Made by a program: the position numbers and the translations under genes. DNA of 64,000 nt, taken from NCBI RefSeq assembly GCF_000745185.1, contig NZ_JQNJ01000001.1, forward strand, positions 3,330,501 to 3,394,500. The letters run 5' to 3'. The notes below the pieces were generated by a model. It ran no database searches, had not been told where the DNA came from, and saw only the letters and a program-made list of their open reading frames with translations. The DNA is from Muricauda sp. MAR_2010_75 (lineage in GTDB: Bacteria; Bacteroidota; Bacteroidia; Flavobacteriales; Flavobacteriaceae). Positions 48,482-58,153 of the stretch are shown here, piece by piece; positions within the stretch are counted from its first letter, which is position 1; every line of letters begins with the position of its first letter.

Positions 48482-49702
48482 ATGAATAAAAGTTGGATTA
48501 CATTTTTCGTTTTATTATTCATAGCCCCAACACTGATTTCATTTAACATTACCAATTTACAAAAAACAACCAAGGACAAATTCATTGTTGTCCTTGATGC
48601 TGGCCACGGTGGGCACGACCCCGGCAATATTGGAAATGGATATTTGGAAAAGGATATTGCCCTTCAGGTTGTACTGGAGGCCGGAAAGGAACTGGAAAAG
48701 GACCCCACCATTAAGGTCTTGTATACCCGGGACGACGATACTTTTGTAGACCTCTTTAAAAGGGGGGAGATAGCCAATCAGGCCAACGCAGACCTTTTTG
48801 TGTCCGTACATTGCAACTCCCATAGTTCCGATGCCAGTGGGGCAGAAACTTTTGTTCTGGGCCTTCATGCCAATCAACGTAATTTTGAAGTGGCCAAAAA
48901 GGAGAACTCGGTAATTTATTTGGAAGATGACTACGCGCAACGTTATGCGGAGTATGATATTAACTCCCCTGAATCCATTATTGGTTTGACCATTATGCAG
49001 GAAGAATTTTTGGACCAAAGTATTCTGTTGGGCAAAAAGCTTCAGGACAACTTTACCAAAAAATTAAATCGAAAGGACAGAAAGGTCAAACAGGCTGGTT
49101 TTATTGTACTGCACCAAACCTTTATGCCCAGTGTTTTGGTAGAGACCGGTTTTTTGACCAATAAAGGAGAAGGTGCGTATCTAAATTCAAAGAGCGGTCA
49201 GCGAGAGATGGGCAAGGCCATTTCAGATGCCGTTTTGGCCTACAAATCCGAAATCAATACAGGTGTGGATATCAGCACGATTTCAAAAGAAATTGAAGAC
49301 AACGAAGTCGTGGTCAACATTCCAGAAGAGACCAAAAGTGAAGAAAAAACTCCTGCTAAGGTAGAAGAAACACCTAAAAAGGAAGAAACAGTTGTCGAAT
49401 CAACCCCAAAAGAAGAAACAACCACCCCGCCCGTTGTACGTGCAAATACCGGAGTGGTATTTAAGGTACAGCTTTTGGCAAGTGCCAAGAGTATTCCTCT
49501 ACGAGCAGAAAACTTTAATGGTTTGGATATTTTGTCCAGAGAACCTTATAAAAACCTTTACCGATACATGTATGGAAATGCAGGTACCTTGGATGACGCA
49601 AAAAGGCTAAAGGCCAACGCAGATGCCAAAGGCTACACAACCTCATATATAGTGGCCTATAAAGATGGAAAGCGGGTACCTTTGTCACAAGCAACCAACT
49701 AG
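48482..49702 (+). CDS. N-acetylmuramoyl-L-alanine amidase with C-terminal SPOR-like domain
   Basis: This 406-residue secreted zinc amidase (Amidase_3) has VVLDAGHGGHDPGNIG with the first His ligand, the Glu in YLEKDIALQV, the second His in VSVHCNSHSS and the catalytic Glu in VETGFLTNKGEG. A Glu/Lys/Thr-rich linker (residues about 275-320) leads to a C-terminal domain resembling SPOR (FKVQLLASAKSIPLR and RYMYGNAGTLDDAKRL). SPOR domains target septal denuded glycan, so a role in daughter-cell separation is likely. The MlaD-type gene follows 65 bp downstream with its own promoter. Confidence 0.92.
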   Translation: MNKSWITFFVLLFIAPTLISFNITNLQKTTKDKFIVVLDAGHGGHDPGNIGNGYLEKDIALQVVLEAGKELEKDPTIKVLYTRDDDTFVDLFKRGEIANQANADLFVSVHCNSHSSDASGAETFVLGLHANQRNFEVAKKENSVIYLEDDYAQRYAEYDINSPESIIGLTIMQEEFLDQSILLGKKLQDNFTKKLNRKDRKVKQAGFIVLHQTFMPSVLVETGFLTNKGEGAYLNSKSGQREMGKAISDAVLAYKSEINTGVDISTISKEIEDNEVVVNIPEETKSEEKTPAKVEETPKKEETVVESTPKEETTTPPVVRANTGVVFKVQLLASAKSIPLRAENFNGLDILSREPYKNLYRYMYGNAGTLDDAKRLKANADAKGYTTSYIVAYKDGKRVPLSQATN

Positions 49703-49711
49703 ATAAACATC

Positions 49712-49745
49712 TTTGGCAGCCTTGTCAAAAATATTCCTAATTTTG
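49712..49745 (+). promoter_or_regulatory. Promoter of the MCE-protein gene
   Basis: TTTG at 49712-49715, then 22 bp, then TAATTTTG at 49738-49745 fits the flavobacterial promoter consensus. Predicted leader before the TTG start is about 16 nt. Confidence 0.5.
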
Positions 49746-49767
49746 TTTAAACCATAAACCGAATCCT

Positions 49768-50739
49768 TTGAAGCTATCCAGGGAAGTTAAAACCGGGGTT
49801 ATCGTACTCGTAGGAATCTTTGCCTTTATTTTTGGGCTCAGCTATTTAAAATCCTCCCCACTATTCGACAACAATAAAACTTTTTACGCCGTGTACGAGA
49901 GTGTTGGCGGTTTACAGCCAGGAACACAAGTATCCATCAATGGATACAATGTAGGCAATGTTACCAACATTGGTTTTAAAGATAATTCCGGAAAGTTGTT
50001 GGTGACCTTTTCGGTGAGCAATGAGTTTGATTTTTCCCAGAACAGTATCGCGGAACTTTTTGATACGGGTATCATAGGCGGCAAGGGAATCCAGATTGTT
50101 CCTGTTTTCGATGGAGCCCCAAGTGCAAAATCAGGGGATACCTTGCAATCCAATATAAAACCGGGCATCACTGAGTTGGTACAGCAAAAACTCACGCCCT
50201 TGCAGATGAAAGTGGAAGGGGCAGTTTCCAATGCGGATACTTTGTTGATGAATGTTAATCAAATATTGGATGATCCCACAAAAAGGGAATTAAAAGAAAC
50301 CATTGTTTCGCTCAACCAATTGGTAAAGGCATTTAAGGGCAGTGCGGACAAGATAAATGTGTTGTTGGAGAACAACCAAGAACAATTGGACAGCTCCCTT
50401 AAAAATGTGGATAAAATCACTTCCAACTTCTCCAAGCTTTCAGACTCCTTGGCCAGTGTGGATTTAGCAGGAACCCTGACCAATTTTCAGATCACTGTGG
50501 ATAAATTGAATGCCATCCTCGGAAAAATTGAAAAAGGAGAAGGGTCATTGGGCAAGTTGCACCAAGACGATGCCCTGTACAACAACTTAACGGAAGCTTC
50601 AAGGCAACTGGAACTATTGCTCCAAGACTTTAGGCTAAATCCAAAGCGATACGTCAATGTATCCGTTTTTGGAAAAAAGCAAAAGGAATATACGCTCCCG
50701 GAGAATGACCCGGCAGATTCAATCCAGACCCAGAACTAA
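49768..50739 (+). CDS. MlaD-type MCE-domain lipid transport protein
   Basis: This 323-residue protein starts at a TTG. It has an N-terminal transmembrane anchor (TGVIVLVGIFAFIFGLSYL), then one MCE domain (YAVYESVGGLQPGTQVSING to GIIGGKGIQIVP), followed by a long helical segment with heptad character (LDSSLKNVDKITSNFSKLSD). MCE proteins form hexameric lipid-transfer channels between inner and outer membranes. It is encoded alone; MlaE/MlaF partners are not in the window. Confidence 0.9.
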   Translation: MKLSREVKTGVIVLVGIFAFIFGLSYLKSSPLFDNNKTFYAVYESVGGLQPGTQVSINGYNVGNVTNIGFKDNSGKLLVTFSVSNEFDFSQNSIAELFDTGIIGGKGIQIVPVFDGAPSAKSGDTLQSNIKPGITELVQQKLTPLQMKVEGAVSNADTLLMNVNQILDDPTKRELKETIVSLNQLVKAFKGSADKINVLLENNQEQLDSSLKNVDKITSNFSKLSDSLASVDLAGTLTNFQITVDKLNAILGKIEKGEGSLGKLHQDDALYNNLTEASRQLELLLQDFRLNPKRYVNVSVFGKKQKEYTLPENDPADSIQTQN

Positions 50740-50742
50740 TAC

Positions 50743-52068
50743 ATGATGGAATTTTTGCCCAATATACTTTTTGTGATAGCCCTAATTTTAGGTATCGGTT
50801 TCTTCACTAGAAACGTCAAAAAACTGTCCCGGAATATCAAATTGGGCAAGGATGTGGATGTGAGCGACAACAAGCCGCAACGTTGGAGAAATATGGTCCG
50901 AATCGCTCTGGGACAGACCAAGATGGTGGTTCGACCAGTTGCCGGACTCATGCACATTTTTGTATATGTTGGCTTTATCATCATCAATATTGAAGTGTTG
51001 GAGATTATTTTGGATGGGATTTTAGGCACCCATAGACTGTTTGCTCCCCTCGGCACATTGTATGATGTTTTAATCGCATCCTTTGAAATTTTGGCCTTGT
51101 TGGTCATTGTGGGCGTGGTCGTTTTTTGGATACGACGGAACATCATCAAACTGCAACGATTCATAAAACCAGAGATGAAAGGTTGGCCCAAAACAGACGG
51201 CAATCTAATTCTTTACATCGAATTTGTGTTGATGCTGTTGTTTTTGACCATGAATGCTGCAGATTACCAGCTACAACAAATGGGAGCAGCCCATTACACA
51301 GAGGCGGGGGCTTTTCCGATCAGCCAGTTTATTGTTCCTGTATTGGACGGTCTTCCCATGTCCACTTTGATTTTGATTGAGCGGACCGCATGGTGGTTGC
51401 ACATTTTGGGCATCTTGGCCTTTTTGAATTATTTGTATTACTCCAAGCATTTGCACATTCTTTTGGCGTTTCCAAATACCTATTACGGTAAGGTGAGGCC
51501 ACAGGGACAGTTCAATAATTTAGAATCCGTCACCAATGAGGTTAAATTGATGATGGACCCTTCCGCCGACCCCTATGCGGCACCCCCGGCCGACGCTCCG
51601 GAGCCTGAAAAGTTTGGAGCTTCTGACGTAATGGATTTGAATTGGGTGCAGTTGTTGAACGCCTACACCTGTACCGAATGCGGTCGATGCACTTCAGAAT
51701 GTCCGGCCAACCAAACCGGAAAGAAATTATCGCCCCGAAAAATAATGATGGATACCCGTGACCGCTTGGAAGAAGTCGGAAAGATCATGGATGCCAACAA
51801 GGGCGAATTTGTGGATGATGGCAAACAATTGCTGAATGATTACATCACCCCGGAAGAACTATGGGCGTGCACTACGTGCAATGCTTGTGTGCAGGCATGT
51901 CCCGTGAGTATAGACCCATTATCCATCATCGTGGAGATGAGACGCTATTTGGTCATGGAACAATCCGCGGCCCCAATGGAGTTGAACAATATGATGTCCA
52001 ACATAGAAAATAACGGTGCACCTTGGCCCTACAATCAAATGGACCGACTAAACTGGGTGAACGAATAA
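50743..52068 (+). CDS. Membrane Fe-S oxidoreductase, HdrE/HdrC-like fusion
   Basis: This 441-residue protein joins an N-terminal membrane domain (at least five predicted helices; a haem-b NarI-like four-helix core is plausible) to a C-terminal double 4Fe-4S ferredoxin domain. The cluster motifs are CTECGRCTSECP and CTTCNACVQACPV, about residues 307-385. Together with the next gene, which encodes the CCG-type subunit, it looks like a respiratory electron-transfer pair related to heterodisulfide reductase. The electron donor and acceptor are unknown. The stop lies 10 bp before the partner gene. Confidence 0.88.
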   Translation: MMEFLPNILFVIALILGIGFFTRNVKKLSRNIKLGKDVDVSDNKPQRWRNMVRIALGQTKMVVRPVAGLMHIFVYVGFIIINIEVLEIILDGILGTHRLFAPLGTLYDVLIASFEILALLVIVGVVVFWIRRNIIKLQRFIKPEMKGWPKTDGNLILYIEFVLMLLFLTMNAADYQLQQMGAAHYTEAGAFPISQFIVPVLDGLPMSTLILIERTAWWLHILGILAFLNYLYYSKHLHILLAFPNTYYGKVRPQGQFNNLESVTNEVKLMMDPSADPYAAPPADAPEPEKFGASDVMDLNWVQLLNAYTCTECGRCTSECPANQTGKKLSPRKIMMDTRDRLEEVGKIMDANKGEFVDDGKQLLNDYITPEELWACTTCNACVQACPVSIDPLSIIVEMRRYLVMEQSAAPMELNNMMSNIENNGAPWPYNQMDRLNWVNE

Positions 52069-52078
52069 ATTTGGAACT

Positions 52079-52870
52079 ATGAGCGAGCAATTGAAGGTCA
52101 AAACCATGCAGGAGTTTATGGCGGAAGGCAAGCAGCCCGAAATATTGTTTTGGGTCGGCTCGGCTGGTAGTTATGATGATCGGGCCAAAAAGATCACTAG
52201 AGCTTTTGTAAAGTTATTGAACAAAGCCAATGTTGATTTTGCTGTTTTGGGTACTGAAGAGAGTTCCACTGGTGATGTGGCCAAACGAGCAGGTAACGAG
52301 TTTTTGTTTCAGATGCAGGCCATGATGAACATAGAACTGTTGAACGGCTATGAAATTAAACGGATCGTAACCTGTGACCCACATTCCTTCAACACCCTAA
52401 AAAATGAGTATCCCGGTTTGGGTGGCAAGTATGATGTTCTCCATCACACCCAATACCTAAAAGAATTGATAGACAAGGGTCGTTTGACCATAGAGGGAGA
52501 AGTTTACAAAGGAAAGCGTATAACCTTCCATGATCCCTGTTATTTAGGTCGGGCAAATTCGGAGTATGAAGCTCCAAGAGAAATGCTTTCCAAGACCAAC
52601 GCGGAATTGGTGGAAATGAAGCGTCACAAAAAAACAGCCCTTTGCTGTGGAGCCGGAGGCGCGCAAATGTTCAAAGAACCGGAAAAGGGAGACATGGACA
52701 TCAACGTGCTACGTACCCAAGATGCCTTGGAGACCCAACCCAATATTATTGCCACAGGTTGCCCGTATTGCAATACCATGATGACAGACGGCATCAAGGC
52801 ACATGAAAAAGAAGATAGTGTTACCGTTTTGGATGTTGCCGAGTTATTGGCAAACTCCCTAAATTTGTAA
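52079..52870 (+). CDS. CCG-domain Fe-S oxidoreductase subunit (HdrB/GlpC-like)
   Basis: This 263-residue protein has two Cys-rich repeat regions. The first includes CDPHSFNTL and FHDPCYLGR, and the second includes ALCCGAGGAQMF and TGCPYCNTMM. These CCG-type motifs bind a non-cubane or 4Fe-4S cluster in HdrB, GlpC and LutA. It forms a pair with the preceding membrane Fe-S protein and probably serves a soluble redox substrate, such as a thiol or hydroxyacid. Confidence 0.9.
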   Translation: MSEQLKVKTMQEFMAEGKQPEILFWVGSAGSYDDRAKKITRAFVKLLNKANVDFAVLGTEESSTGDVAKRAGNEFLFQMQAMMNIELLNGYEIKRIVTCDPHSFNTLKNEYPGLGGKYDVLHHTQYLKELIDKGRLTIEGEVYKGKRITFHDPCYLGRANSEYEAPREMLSKTNAELVEMKRHKKTALCCGAGGAQMFKEPEKGDMDINVLRTQDALETQPNIIATGCPYCNTMMTDGIKAHEKEDSVTVLDVAELLANSLNL

Positions 52871-52924
52871 CTGTATAATTGCCCCCTGGAGGGACCAGGG
52901 ATTTTCCCCGAAAAATTCATAAAA

Positions 52925-53407
52925 ATGCTAGTAGATTTTAGTGCACTCCCAGATACATCAAGAATTTGGATTTACCAATCCAATCGAAGCTTTACCGACG
53001 AAGAGCTTCAAGATATAGAACAAAATGTTTCCAACTTTTTAAAAGAATGGACGGCACATGGTGCTGAATTGCAAGCAGGTTTTGAAATAAAGTACAAAAG
53101 GTTCATTATCATTGGATTAGATCAGACCAATGCCAGCGCATCAGGTTGCTCCATTGATGCATCCGTGCACTTTATCCAAAACTTGGAGCAAAAATATGAT
53201 GTGGAACTCTTGGACCGAATGAATGTTTCCTACAAGCAAGGCGAGTTCATCGCTTACAAACCCTTAAAGGATTTCAAAAAAATGGCTAAAGAGAAAGCCG
53301 TTTCCAAGAACACCATTGTTTTCAATAATTTGGTGGCAACAAAACAGGAATATTTGGACAATTGGGAAGTGCCCGCCAGTGAAAGTTGGCATGCTCGATT
53401 TGTATAG
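52925..53407 (+). CDS. Conserved Bacteroidota protein of unknown function
   Basis: This 160-residue cytoplasmic protein is widely conserved in flavobacteria. It is often mislabelled as an ABC transporter ATPase, but it has no Walker A motif or ABC signature; the strongest feature is the segment SASGCSIDASVHFIQ. It begins MLVDFSALPDTSRIWIYQSNR. A small hairpin at 52884-52900 (CCCTGG...CCAGGG) separates it from the Fe-S gene. Function unknown. Confidence 0.75.
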   Translation: MLVDFSALPDTSRIWIYQSNRSFTDEELQDIEQNVSNFLKEWTAHGAELQAGFEIKYKRFIIIGLDQTNASASGCSIDASVHFIQNLEQKYDVELLDRMNVSYKQGEFIAYKPLKDFKKMAKEKAVSKNTIVFNNLVATKQEYLDNWEVPASESWHARFV

Positions 53408-53499
53408 GCGAATTCTTAAAATATCTTAATTTCTGTACATTCTTCGACGAAATGCAATATTTTTATCAGCGATAAGTTCATGTCCTAGACAAGATATTT

Positions 53500-56412
53500 A
53501 TGCGCATTAAACTCTACCTCCCCCTTTTCCTGTTTTTTTGTTTGCATGTAACGGGCCAAACCAACCCGTTGGTCACAAAGGATTCACTTGTCCAGGCCAA
53601 TTGGGTGGAGGGCCAGTACAGCAGAATGTCCTTGGATGAGCGGATTGGGCAGTTGTTCATGGTGAGCATAGCTTCCAATCAAGATCAGGCATCAAAAGAC
53701 AAGGTCAAAAAGCTGGTCAAGGAACAAGGCATAGGCGGGGTTATTTTCCTGTCGGGGGGACCGGTCCAGCAGGCAAAATTGACCAACGACTATCAATCTG
53801 TATCCAAAGTACCATTGCTTATTGGTTCTGATGCGGAATGGGGAATGGCCATGCGTTTAGACTCTACCTACGCTTTCCCTTGGAACATGACCTTGGGAGC
53901 CATTCAGGATAATTCCGCAGTGGAAAAAGTGGGTTATCAAATAGGGAAACACGCCAAACGTTTGGGGGTACATATTAATTTTGCTCCAGATTTGGATGTC
54001 AACAACAATCCCCAAAACCCCATCATTGGTAATCGTTCTTTTGGAGAAGACCCCAAAAATGTGGCCGAAAAAGGAGTCGCCCTCATAAAAGGAATGGAGC
54101 GGGCAGGTGTTCTTTCTTGTGGAAAACACTTTCCAGGGCATGGCGATACCGCCACAGATTCCCATAAAGCATTGCCCATAATCAATTCTAATCGGGAACA
54201 GTTGGACTCCATTGAGCTGTATCCCTTCAAGAAAGCAATGGAACAAGGATTGAGCTCCATCATGATAGCCCATTTGGATGTGCCCAGTCTGGAAAGTAGA
54301 GAGGGGTATCCTTCGTCACTTTCCAATGCTATTGTCTACGGATTACTTCAGAATGAAATGGGTTATAAAGGGTTGGTTTTTACCGATGCCCTGAACATGA
54401 AGGCCGTGTCTCAATTTGCTCCTGATGGGGAAGTGGAACTTCAAGCATTTTTAGCTGGGAACGACATGCTTCTAATGCCCATAAATGTGCTCGAGGCCAA
54501 GAAGAAGTTGATTGAGGCCTACAATACCGGGGTCATTTCGGAAGCACGATTGGCCCATTCGGTCAAAAAAATATTGATGGCCAAGTACAAGGCAGGTTTG
54601 TACGACTATCGTCCAATAGATTTGAACAATCTTTATGAAGATTTGAATGACATTGAAAACGATGTGGTGTATGAGGAGACCATTGAAGCAGCTATTACGG
54701 TAGCTAAGAACAATTTTTCATTGATGCCCATTAAGAAACTGGAGAACAAAAAAATTGCCTATGTGCAATTTGGAGATGATTCGGGTTCCACTTTTGTTGC
54801 ATCGCTCAACAAGTATTTTAAGGTTACTCAGATTAAGGCGAAGGATATCGCGGGATATAAAAAGGAATTGGAAAATTACAATCTGGTGATCATTGGGTTC
54901 CACATGAGCAATGAAAGCCCTTGGAAAGGATATAAATTTTCTAAAAATGAGCTCTTTTGGCTTGAGGAAATCTCAAGATTACGAACCAGCAATACTATAT
55001 TGGCATTGTTTGCAAAACCCTATGCACTTTTGGACGTCCTTAATTTTGACACCATGGATGGTGTTGTTGTTGGATATCAGAACAGCAAAATAGCCCAAGA
55101 AAAAACAGCGGAGGTAATTTTTGGAGCCACCGGGGCAACCGGAAAACTCCCTGTTTCGGCCCATGAAGAGTTTCCAGTGAACACGGGAGTGGATGTAAAA
55201 CCGTTACAACGATTAGGTTATAGCATTCCGGAGCGAGTTGGGATGAGTTCCTCACAATTGGCCATGGTGGATACACTGGTACAAAACGGATTGGATTCAT
55301 TGATGTATCCTGGAGCACAAGTCCTTGTGGCCAGAAAAGGTAAGGTCATATACAACAAAAGTTTTGGTAAGCCCACCTATAATTCATCGGAATATATTGA
55401 TGAACAATCCATTTATGATTTGGCCTCATTGACCAAAATCCTCTCCACACTTCCCTTGATCATGAAAATGGAAGAAGAGGGTAAAATTGCATTGAACTAT
55501 ACGTTCAAGGAATTGGTCCCTGAGTATGAAGATACGGAACTTAAAGATGTAACTGTACTAAAAGCACTATCACATTATGGCCGTTTGCCCGCTTGGATCG
55601 CTTTTTATTTGGACACCTTGAACAAGGACAGAAGGCCTTCCCCTGAATTTTACAGTCACAACCCTTCCCAAGAATTTCCCTACCAAGTGGCGGATCACCT
55701 ATACCTAACCAACGCCTACAAAGATTCCATTTATGAACGTATTGGGCGACAGAGTTTAAAATCAAATCGGTACCGCTATAGTGATGTTGGTTACTACGTG
55801 TTCAAAAAGTATATTGAGGAAACGTATGGAAAACCCATTGACAAACTTATCGATGAATTTCTGTACAGGCCCATGGGGTTGCAGTACACCGCGTTCAATC
55901 CACTGGATAAATTTCCAAAAGATGAAATTGTTCCCACTGAGGAGGACGATTATTATCGGTACCAAACCATTCAAGGGTATGTTCATGATATGGGTGCAGC
56001 CATGCAAGGTGGAGTGGGGGGACATGCAGGATTGTTCAGTACGGCCAATGATGTGGCCAAGATCATGCAAATGTATTTGCAAGGAGGCTATTACGGTGGG
56101 GAACGTTTTTTGAACGAGCGTACCGTGAAAAAATTCAATACCTGCTATTTCTGCAATAAGAATGTAAGACGTGGTGTTGGTTTTGATAAACCCCAATTGG
56201 AAGAAAGCGGCCCAACCTGTGGATGTGTATCCCCAAAAAGCTTTGGGCATAGCGGTTTTACGGGCACCTATACCTGGGCCGACCCTGATGCTGAACTGGT
56301 GTATGTGTTTTTGTCCAACAGAACCTATCCCTCGGCCACCAATAATTTGTTGATAAGATCGGGTTTGCGGACAAGGATCCAGCAAGCTATTTATGATTCC
56401 ATTATAAATTAA
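53500..56412 (+). CDS. GH3 beta-N-acetylglucosaminidase-like / serine beta-lactamase-type fusion
   Basis: This 970-residue secreted protein (signal MRIKLYLPLFLFFCLHVTG) joins two enzymes. Residues about 35-560 are a GH3 domain with the NagZ-type KHFPGHGDTATDSH (acid/base His-Asp dyad, about residue 210) and nucleophile Asp in VFTDALNMKAV (about residue 295). Residues about 585-960 are a class-C beta-lactamase-like domain with SLTK (about 642), YSD (about 758) and HSG. Such fusions combine removal of amino sugars with attack on the peptide part of the cell wall. The gene lies just before bshA, 29 bp away. Confidence 0.92.
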   Translation: MRIKLYLPLFLFFCLHVTGQTNPLVTKDSLVQANWVEGQYSRMSLDERIGQLFMVSIASNQDQASKDKVKKLVKEQGIGGVIFLSGGPVQQAKLTNDYQSVSKVPLLIGSDAEWGMAMRLDSTYAFPWNMTLGAIQDNSAVEKVGYQIGKHAKRLGVHINFAPDLDVNNNPQNPIIGNRSFGEDPKNVAEKGVALIKGMERAGVLSCGKHFPGHGDTATDSHKALPIINSNREQLDSIELYPFKKAMEQGLSSIMIAHLDVPSLESREGYPSSLSNAIVYGLLQNEMGYKGLVFTDALNMKAVSQFAPDGEVELQAFLAGNDMLLMPINVLEAKKKLIEAYNTGVISEARLAHSVKKILMAKYKAGLYDYRPIDLNNLYEDLNDIENDVVYEETIEAAITVAKNNFSLMPIKKLENKKIAYVQFGDDSGSTFVASLNKYFKVTQIKAKDIAGYKKELENYNLVIIGFHMSNESPWKGYKFSKNELFWLEEISRLRTSNTILALFAKPYALLDVLNFDTMDGVVVGYQNSKIAQEKTAEVIFGATGATGKLPVSAHEEFPVNTGVDVKPLQRLGYSIPERVGMSSSQLAMVDTLVQNGLDSLMYPGAQVLVARKGKVIYNKSFGKPTYNSSEYIDEQSIYDLASLTKILSTLPLIMKMEEEGKIALNYTFKELVPEYEDTELKDVTVLKALSHYGRLPAWIAFYLDTLNKDRRPSPEFYSHNPSQEFPYQVADHLYLTNAYKDSIYERIGRQSLKSNRYRYSDVGYYVFKKYIEETYGKPIDKLIDEFLYRPMGLQYTAFNPLDKFPKDEIVPTEEDDYYRYQTIQGYVHDMGAAMQGGVGGHAGLFSTANDVAKIMQMYLQGGYYGGERFLNERTVKKFNTCYFCNKNVRRGVGFDKPQLEESGPTCGCVSPKSFGHSGFTGTYTWADPDAELVYVFLSNRTYPSATNNLLIRSGLRTRIQQAIYDSIIN

Positions 56413-56441
56413 ACAACAAATATTGGCTTAGATTTGTAGTC

Positions 56442-57584
56442 ATGAAAATTGCAATTGTTTGTTACCCCACATTTGGTGGAAGCGGTGTTGTGGCCACTGA
56501 ATTGGGTATAGCCTTGGCCGAAAGGGGTCACGAAGTACATTTTGTTACCTATCGGCAGCCGGTACGGTTGGGACTTCTGGGAAATAACATCCATTTTCAC
56601 GAAGTGCACGTACCCGAGTATCCTCTTTTTCATTACCAACCCTATGAATTGGCCTTATCCAGTAAATTGGTGGATACCATAAAACTCTATGGTATTGAAT
56701 TGCTCCATGTGCACTATGCCATACCGCATGCCTATGCAGGGTATATGGCAAAGAAAATGCTTCAGGAATATGGTATTTTCATTCCTATGATCACAACCCT
56801 TCATGGAACCGATATTACCTTGGTGGGCAAACATCCTTTTTATAAGCCAGCGGTAACCTTCAGCATCAATAAATCTGATGTGGTCACTTCTGTTTCCGAA
56901 GCCTTGAAGAAAAGCACCATGGAACTTTTTGACATTGAAAAGGATATCGAGGTCATTCCAAACTTTATTGAAAAGTCAAAATACAGTACGGAATATACAG
57001 ATTGCCAACGCACCTTGATGGCCAAAGAGGATGAACGTATCATTACCCATATCAGTAATTTTAGGAAGGTAAAGCGAATTCCGGATGTGATCAAGGTATT
57101 TCATAAAATCCAAAAAGAGATTCCCGCAAAATTGATCATGGTGGGAGAGGGTCCAGAAAAGGAAAAGGCAGAACAATTATGCGATGATCTTGGAATGAAG
57201 GAAAAAGTATTGTTCTTGGGCAATAGCACCGAGATTGATAGAATCCTTTGTTTTTCCGATTTATTCCTCTTGCCATCGGAAACGGAAAGTTTTGGTTTGG
57301 CGGCATTAGAAGCGATGATCAATAAGGTAGCTGTGGTTTCCAGCAATACAGGCGGAATTCCAGAAGTGAACAAGGATGGGATTTCTGGATTTTTATCAAA
57401 TGTGGGCGATGTGGACGATATGGCTTCCAAGGCATTGCAAATCCTAAAGGATGAAACTGTTTTAGAAAAATTCAAACAAAATGCATACAATGTGGCGTCT
57501 AAGTTTGATATTGTACATATTCTACCGCTTTATGAGGAACTTTATGAAAAAGCCTTCAAATCCCGCTTTAAAAACACGTTTTGA
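56442..57584 (+). CDS. bshA: N-acetyl-alpha-D-glucosaminyl L-malate synthase
   Basis: This 380-residue GT4 glycosyltransferase makes the first intermediate of bacillithiol, GlcNAc-malate. The N-terminal AIVCYPTFGGSGVVATELG, the middle VHYAIPHAYAGYMAKKM, and the C-terminal nucleotide-binding ETESFGLAALEAM are the BshA hallmarks. BshB and BshC are not in this window. Presence of the pathway supports thiol-S-transferase roles for DinB-like proteins such as the one at 28021-28521. Confidence 0.95.
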   Translation: MKIAIVCYPTFGGSGVVATELGIALAERGHEVHFVTYRQPVRLGLLGNNIHFHEVHVPEYPLFHYQPYELALSSKLVDTIKLYGIELLHVHYAIPHAYAGYMAKKMLQEYGIFIPMITTLHGTDITLVGKHPFYKPAVTFSINKSDVVTSVSEALKKSTMELFDIEKDIEVIPNFIEKSKYSTEYTDCQRTLMAKEDERIITHISNFRKVKRIPDVIKVFHKIQKEIPAKLIMVGEGPEKEKAEQLCDDLGMKEKVLFLGNSTEIDRILCFSDLFLLPSETESFGLAALEAMINKVAVVSSNTGGIPEVNKDGISGFLSNVGDVDDMASKALQILKDETVLEKFKQNAYNVASKFDIVHILPLYEELYEKAFKSRFKNTF

Positions 57585-57587
57585 TTT

Positions 57588-58043
57588 ATGCGGTTTATAA
57601 TGCTCTTATCGCTGGTATGTTGTCTGTTTTCGTGTAAGGCGCAAAAGAGCTTGGCTGGAGAAGAAATTGAAGATTTGGTACTTGTGGCGCAGGACGGATA
57701 TAGTGGTGTTATGGAGTATGATGCCATGGCGATTCGAGATACAAAATCCTTGAACAAATTTTATTCTCAGATCAACAAGACCCGAAAACCCGGGCTTCCC
57801 GTGCCTATGATAGATTTTTCCAAGGAAATGGCCATTGTGGTCTGTTTGGGAGAACAAAGGGGAGAAAGGATGCCCATATTGTCCAAAACAACTGAAACTG
57901 AAGACGAACTGACCATTGCGGTTGAGCTAACGGACCTTAAAACCACCAAAAATATAGAGGCAACACCTATTTTATATCCCTTTTATCTATATAAAATGCC
58001 GTTGACCGTCAAATCGCTCAGCTTTCAAAAGACGGGATGGTAA
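57588..58043 (+). CDS. Small lipoprotein, PrcB-like
   Basis: This 151-residue lipoprotein (signal MLLSLVCCLFSC, then KAQKS) shows MIDFSKEMAIVVCLGEQRGERMP, which is reminiscent of the PrcB C-terminal-like domain (a partner in protease complexes) but weak. It is 3 bp after bshA and probably co-transcribed. Function unknown. Confidence 0.55.
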   Translation: MRFIMLLSLVCCLFSCKAQKSLAGEEIEDLVLVAQDGYSGVMEYDAMAIRDTKSLNKFYSQINKTRKPGLPVPMIDFSKEMAIVVCLGEQRGERMPILSKTTETEDELTIAVELTDLKTTKNIEATPILYPFYLYKMPLTVKSLSFQKTGW

Positions 58044-58121
58044 TTCAAATGGGAATATGTACTTCTTATCGAAAATAAAAGCACTTGAAAGTGCAAAATC
58101 CACCTTTCTATAGCAGTGACA

Positions 58122-58129
58122 TACCTTTG
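58122..58129 (+). promoter_or_regulatory. -7 box of the OmpA-family gene
   Basis: TACCTTTG is a perfect TAnnTTTG and ends 24 nt before the start codon. A small hairpin (GCACT-TGAA-AGTGC, 58081-58094) lies just upstream. Confidence 0.5.
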
Positions 58130-58153
58130 TTGTTGATTAACCTCAAATCCTGA

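Noticed and set aside
52925..53407. ABC transporter ATPase label commonly given to this protein
   Set aside because: There is no Walker A, Walker B or ABC signature motif in the sequence; unknown function is the honest call.
56429..56436. TAGATTTG as a -7 box for bshA
   Set aside because: It ends only 6 nt before the start codon, no -33 element lies at the right distance, and the gene lies 29 bp after the fusion gene and is probably read through from it.
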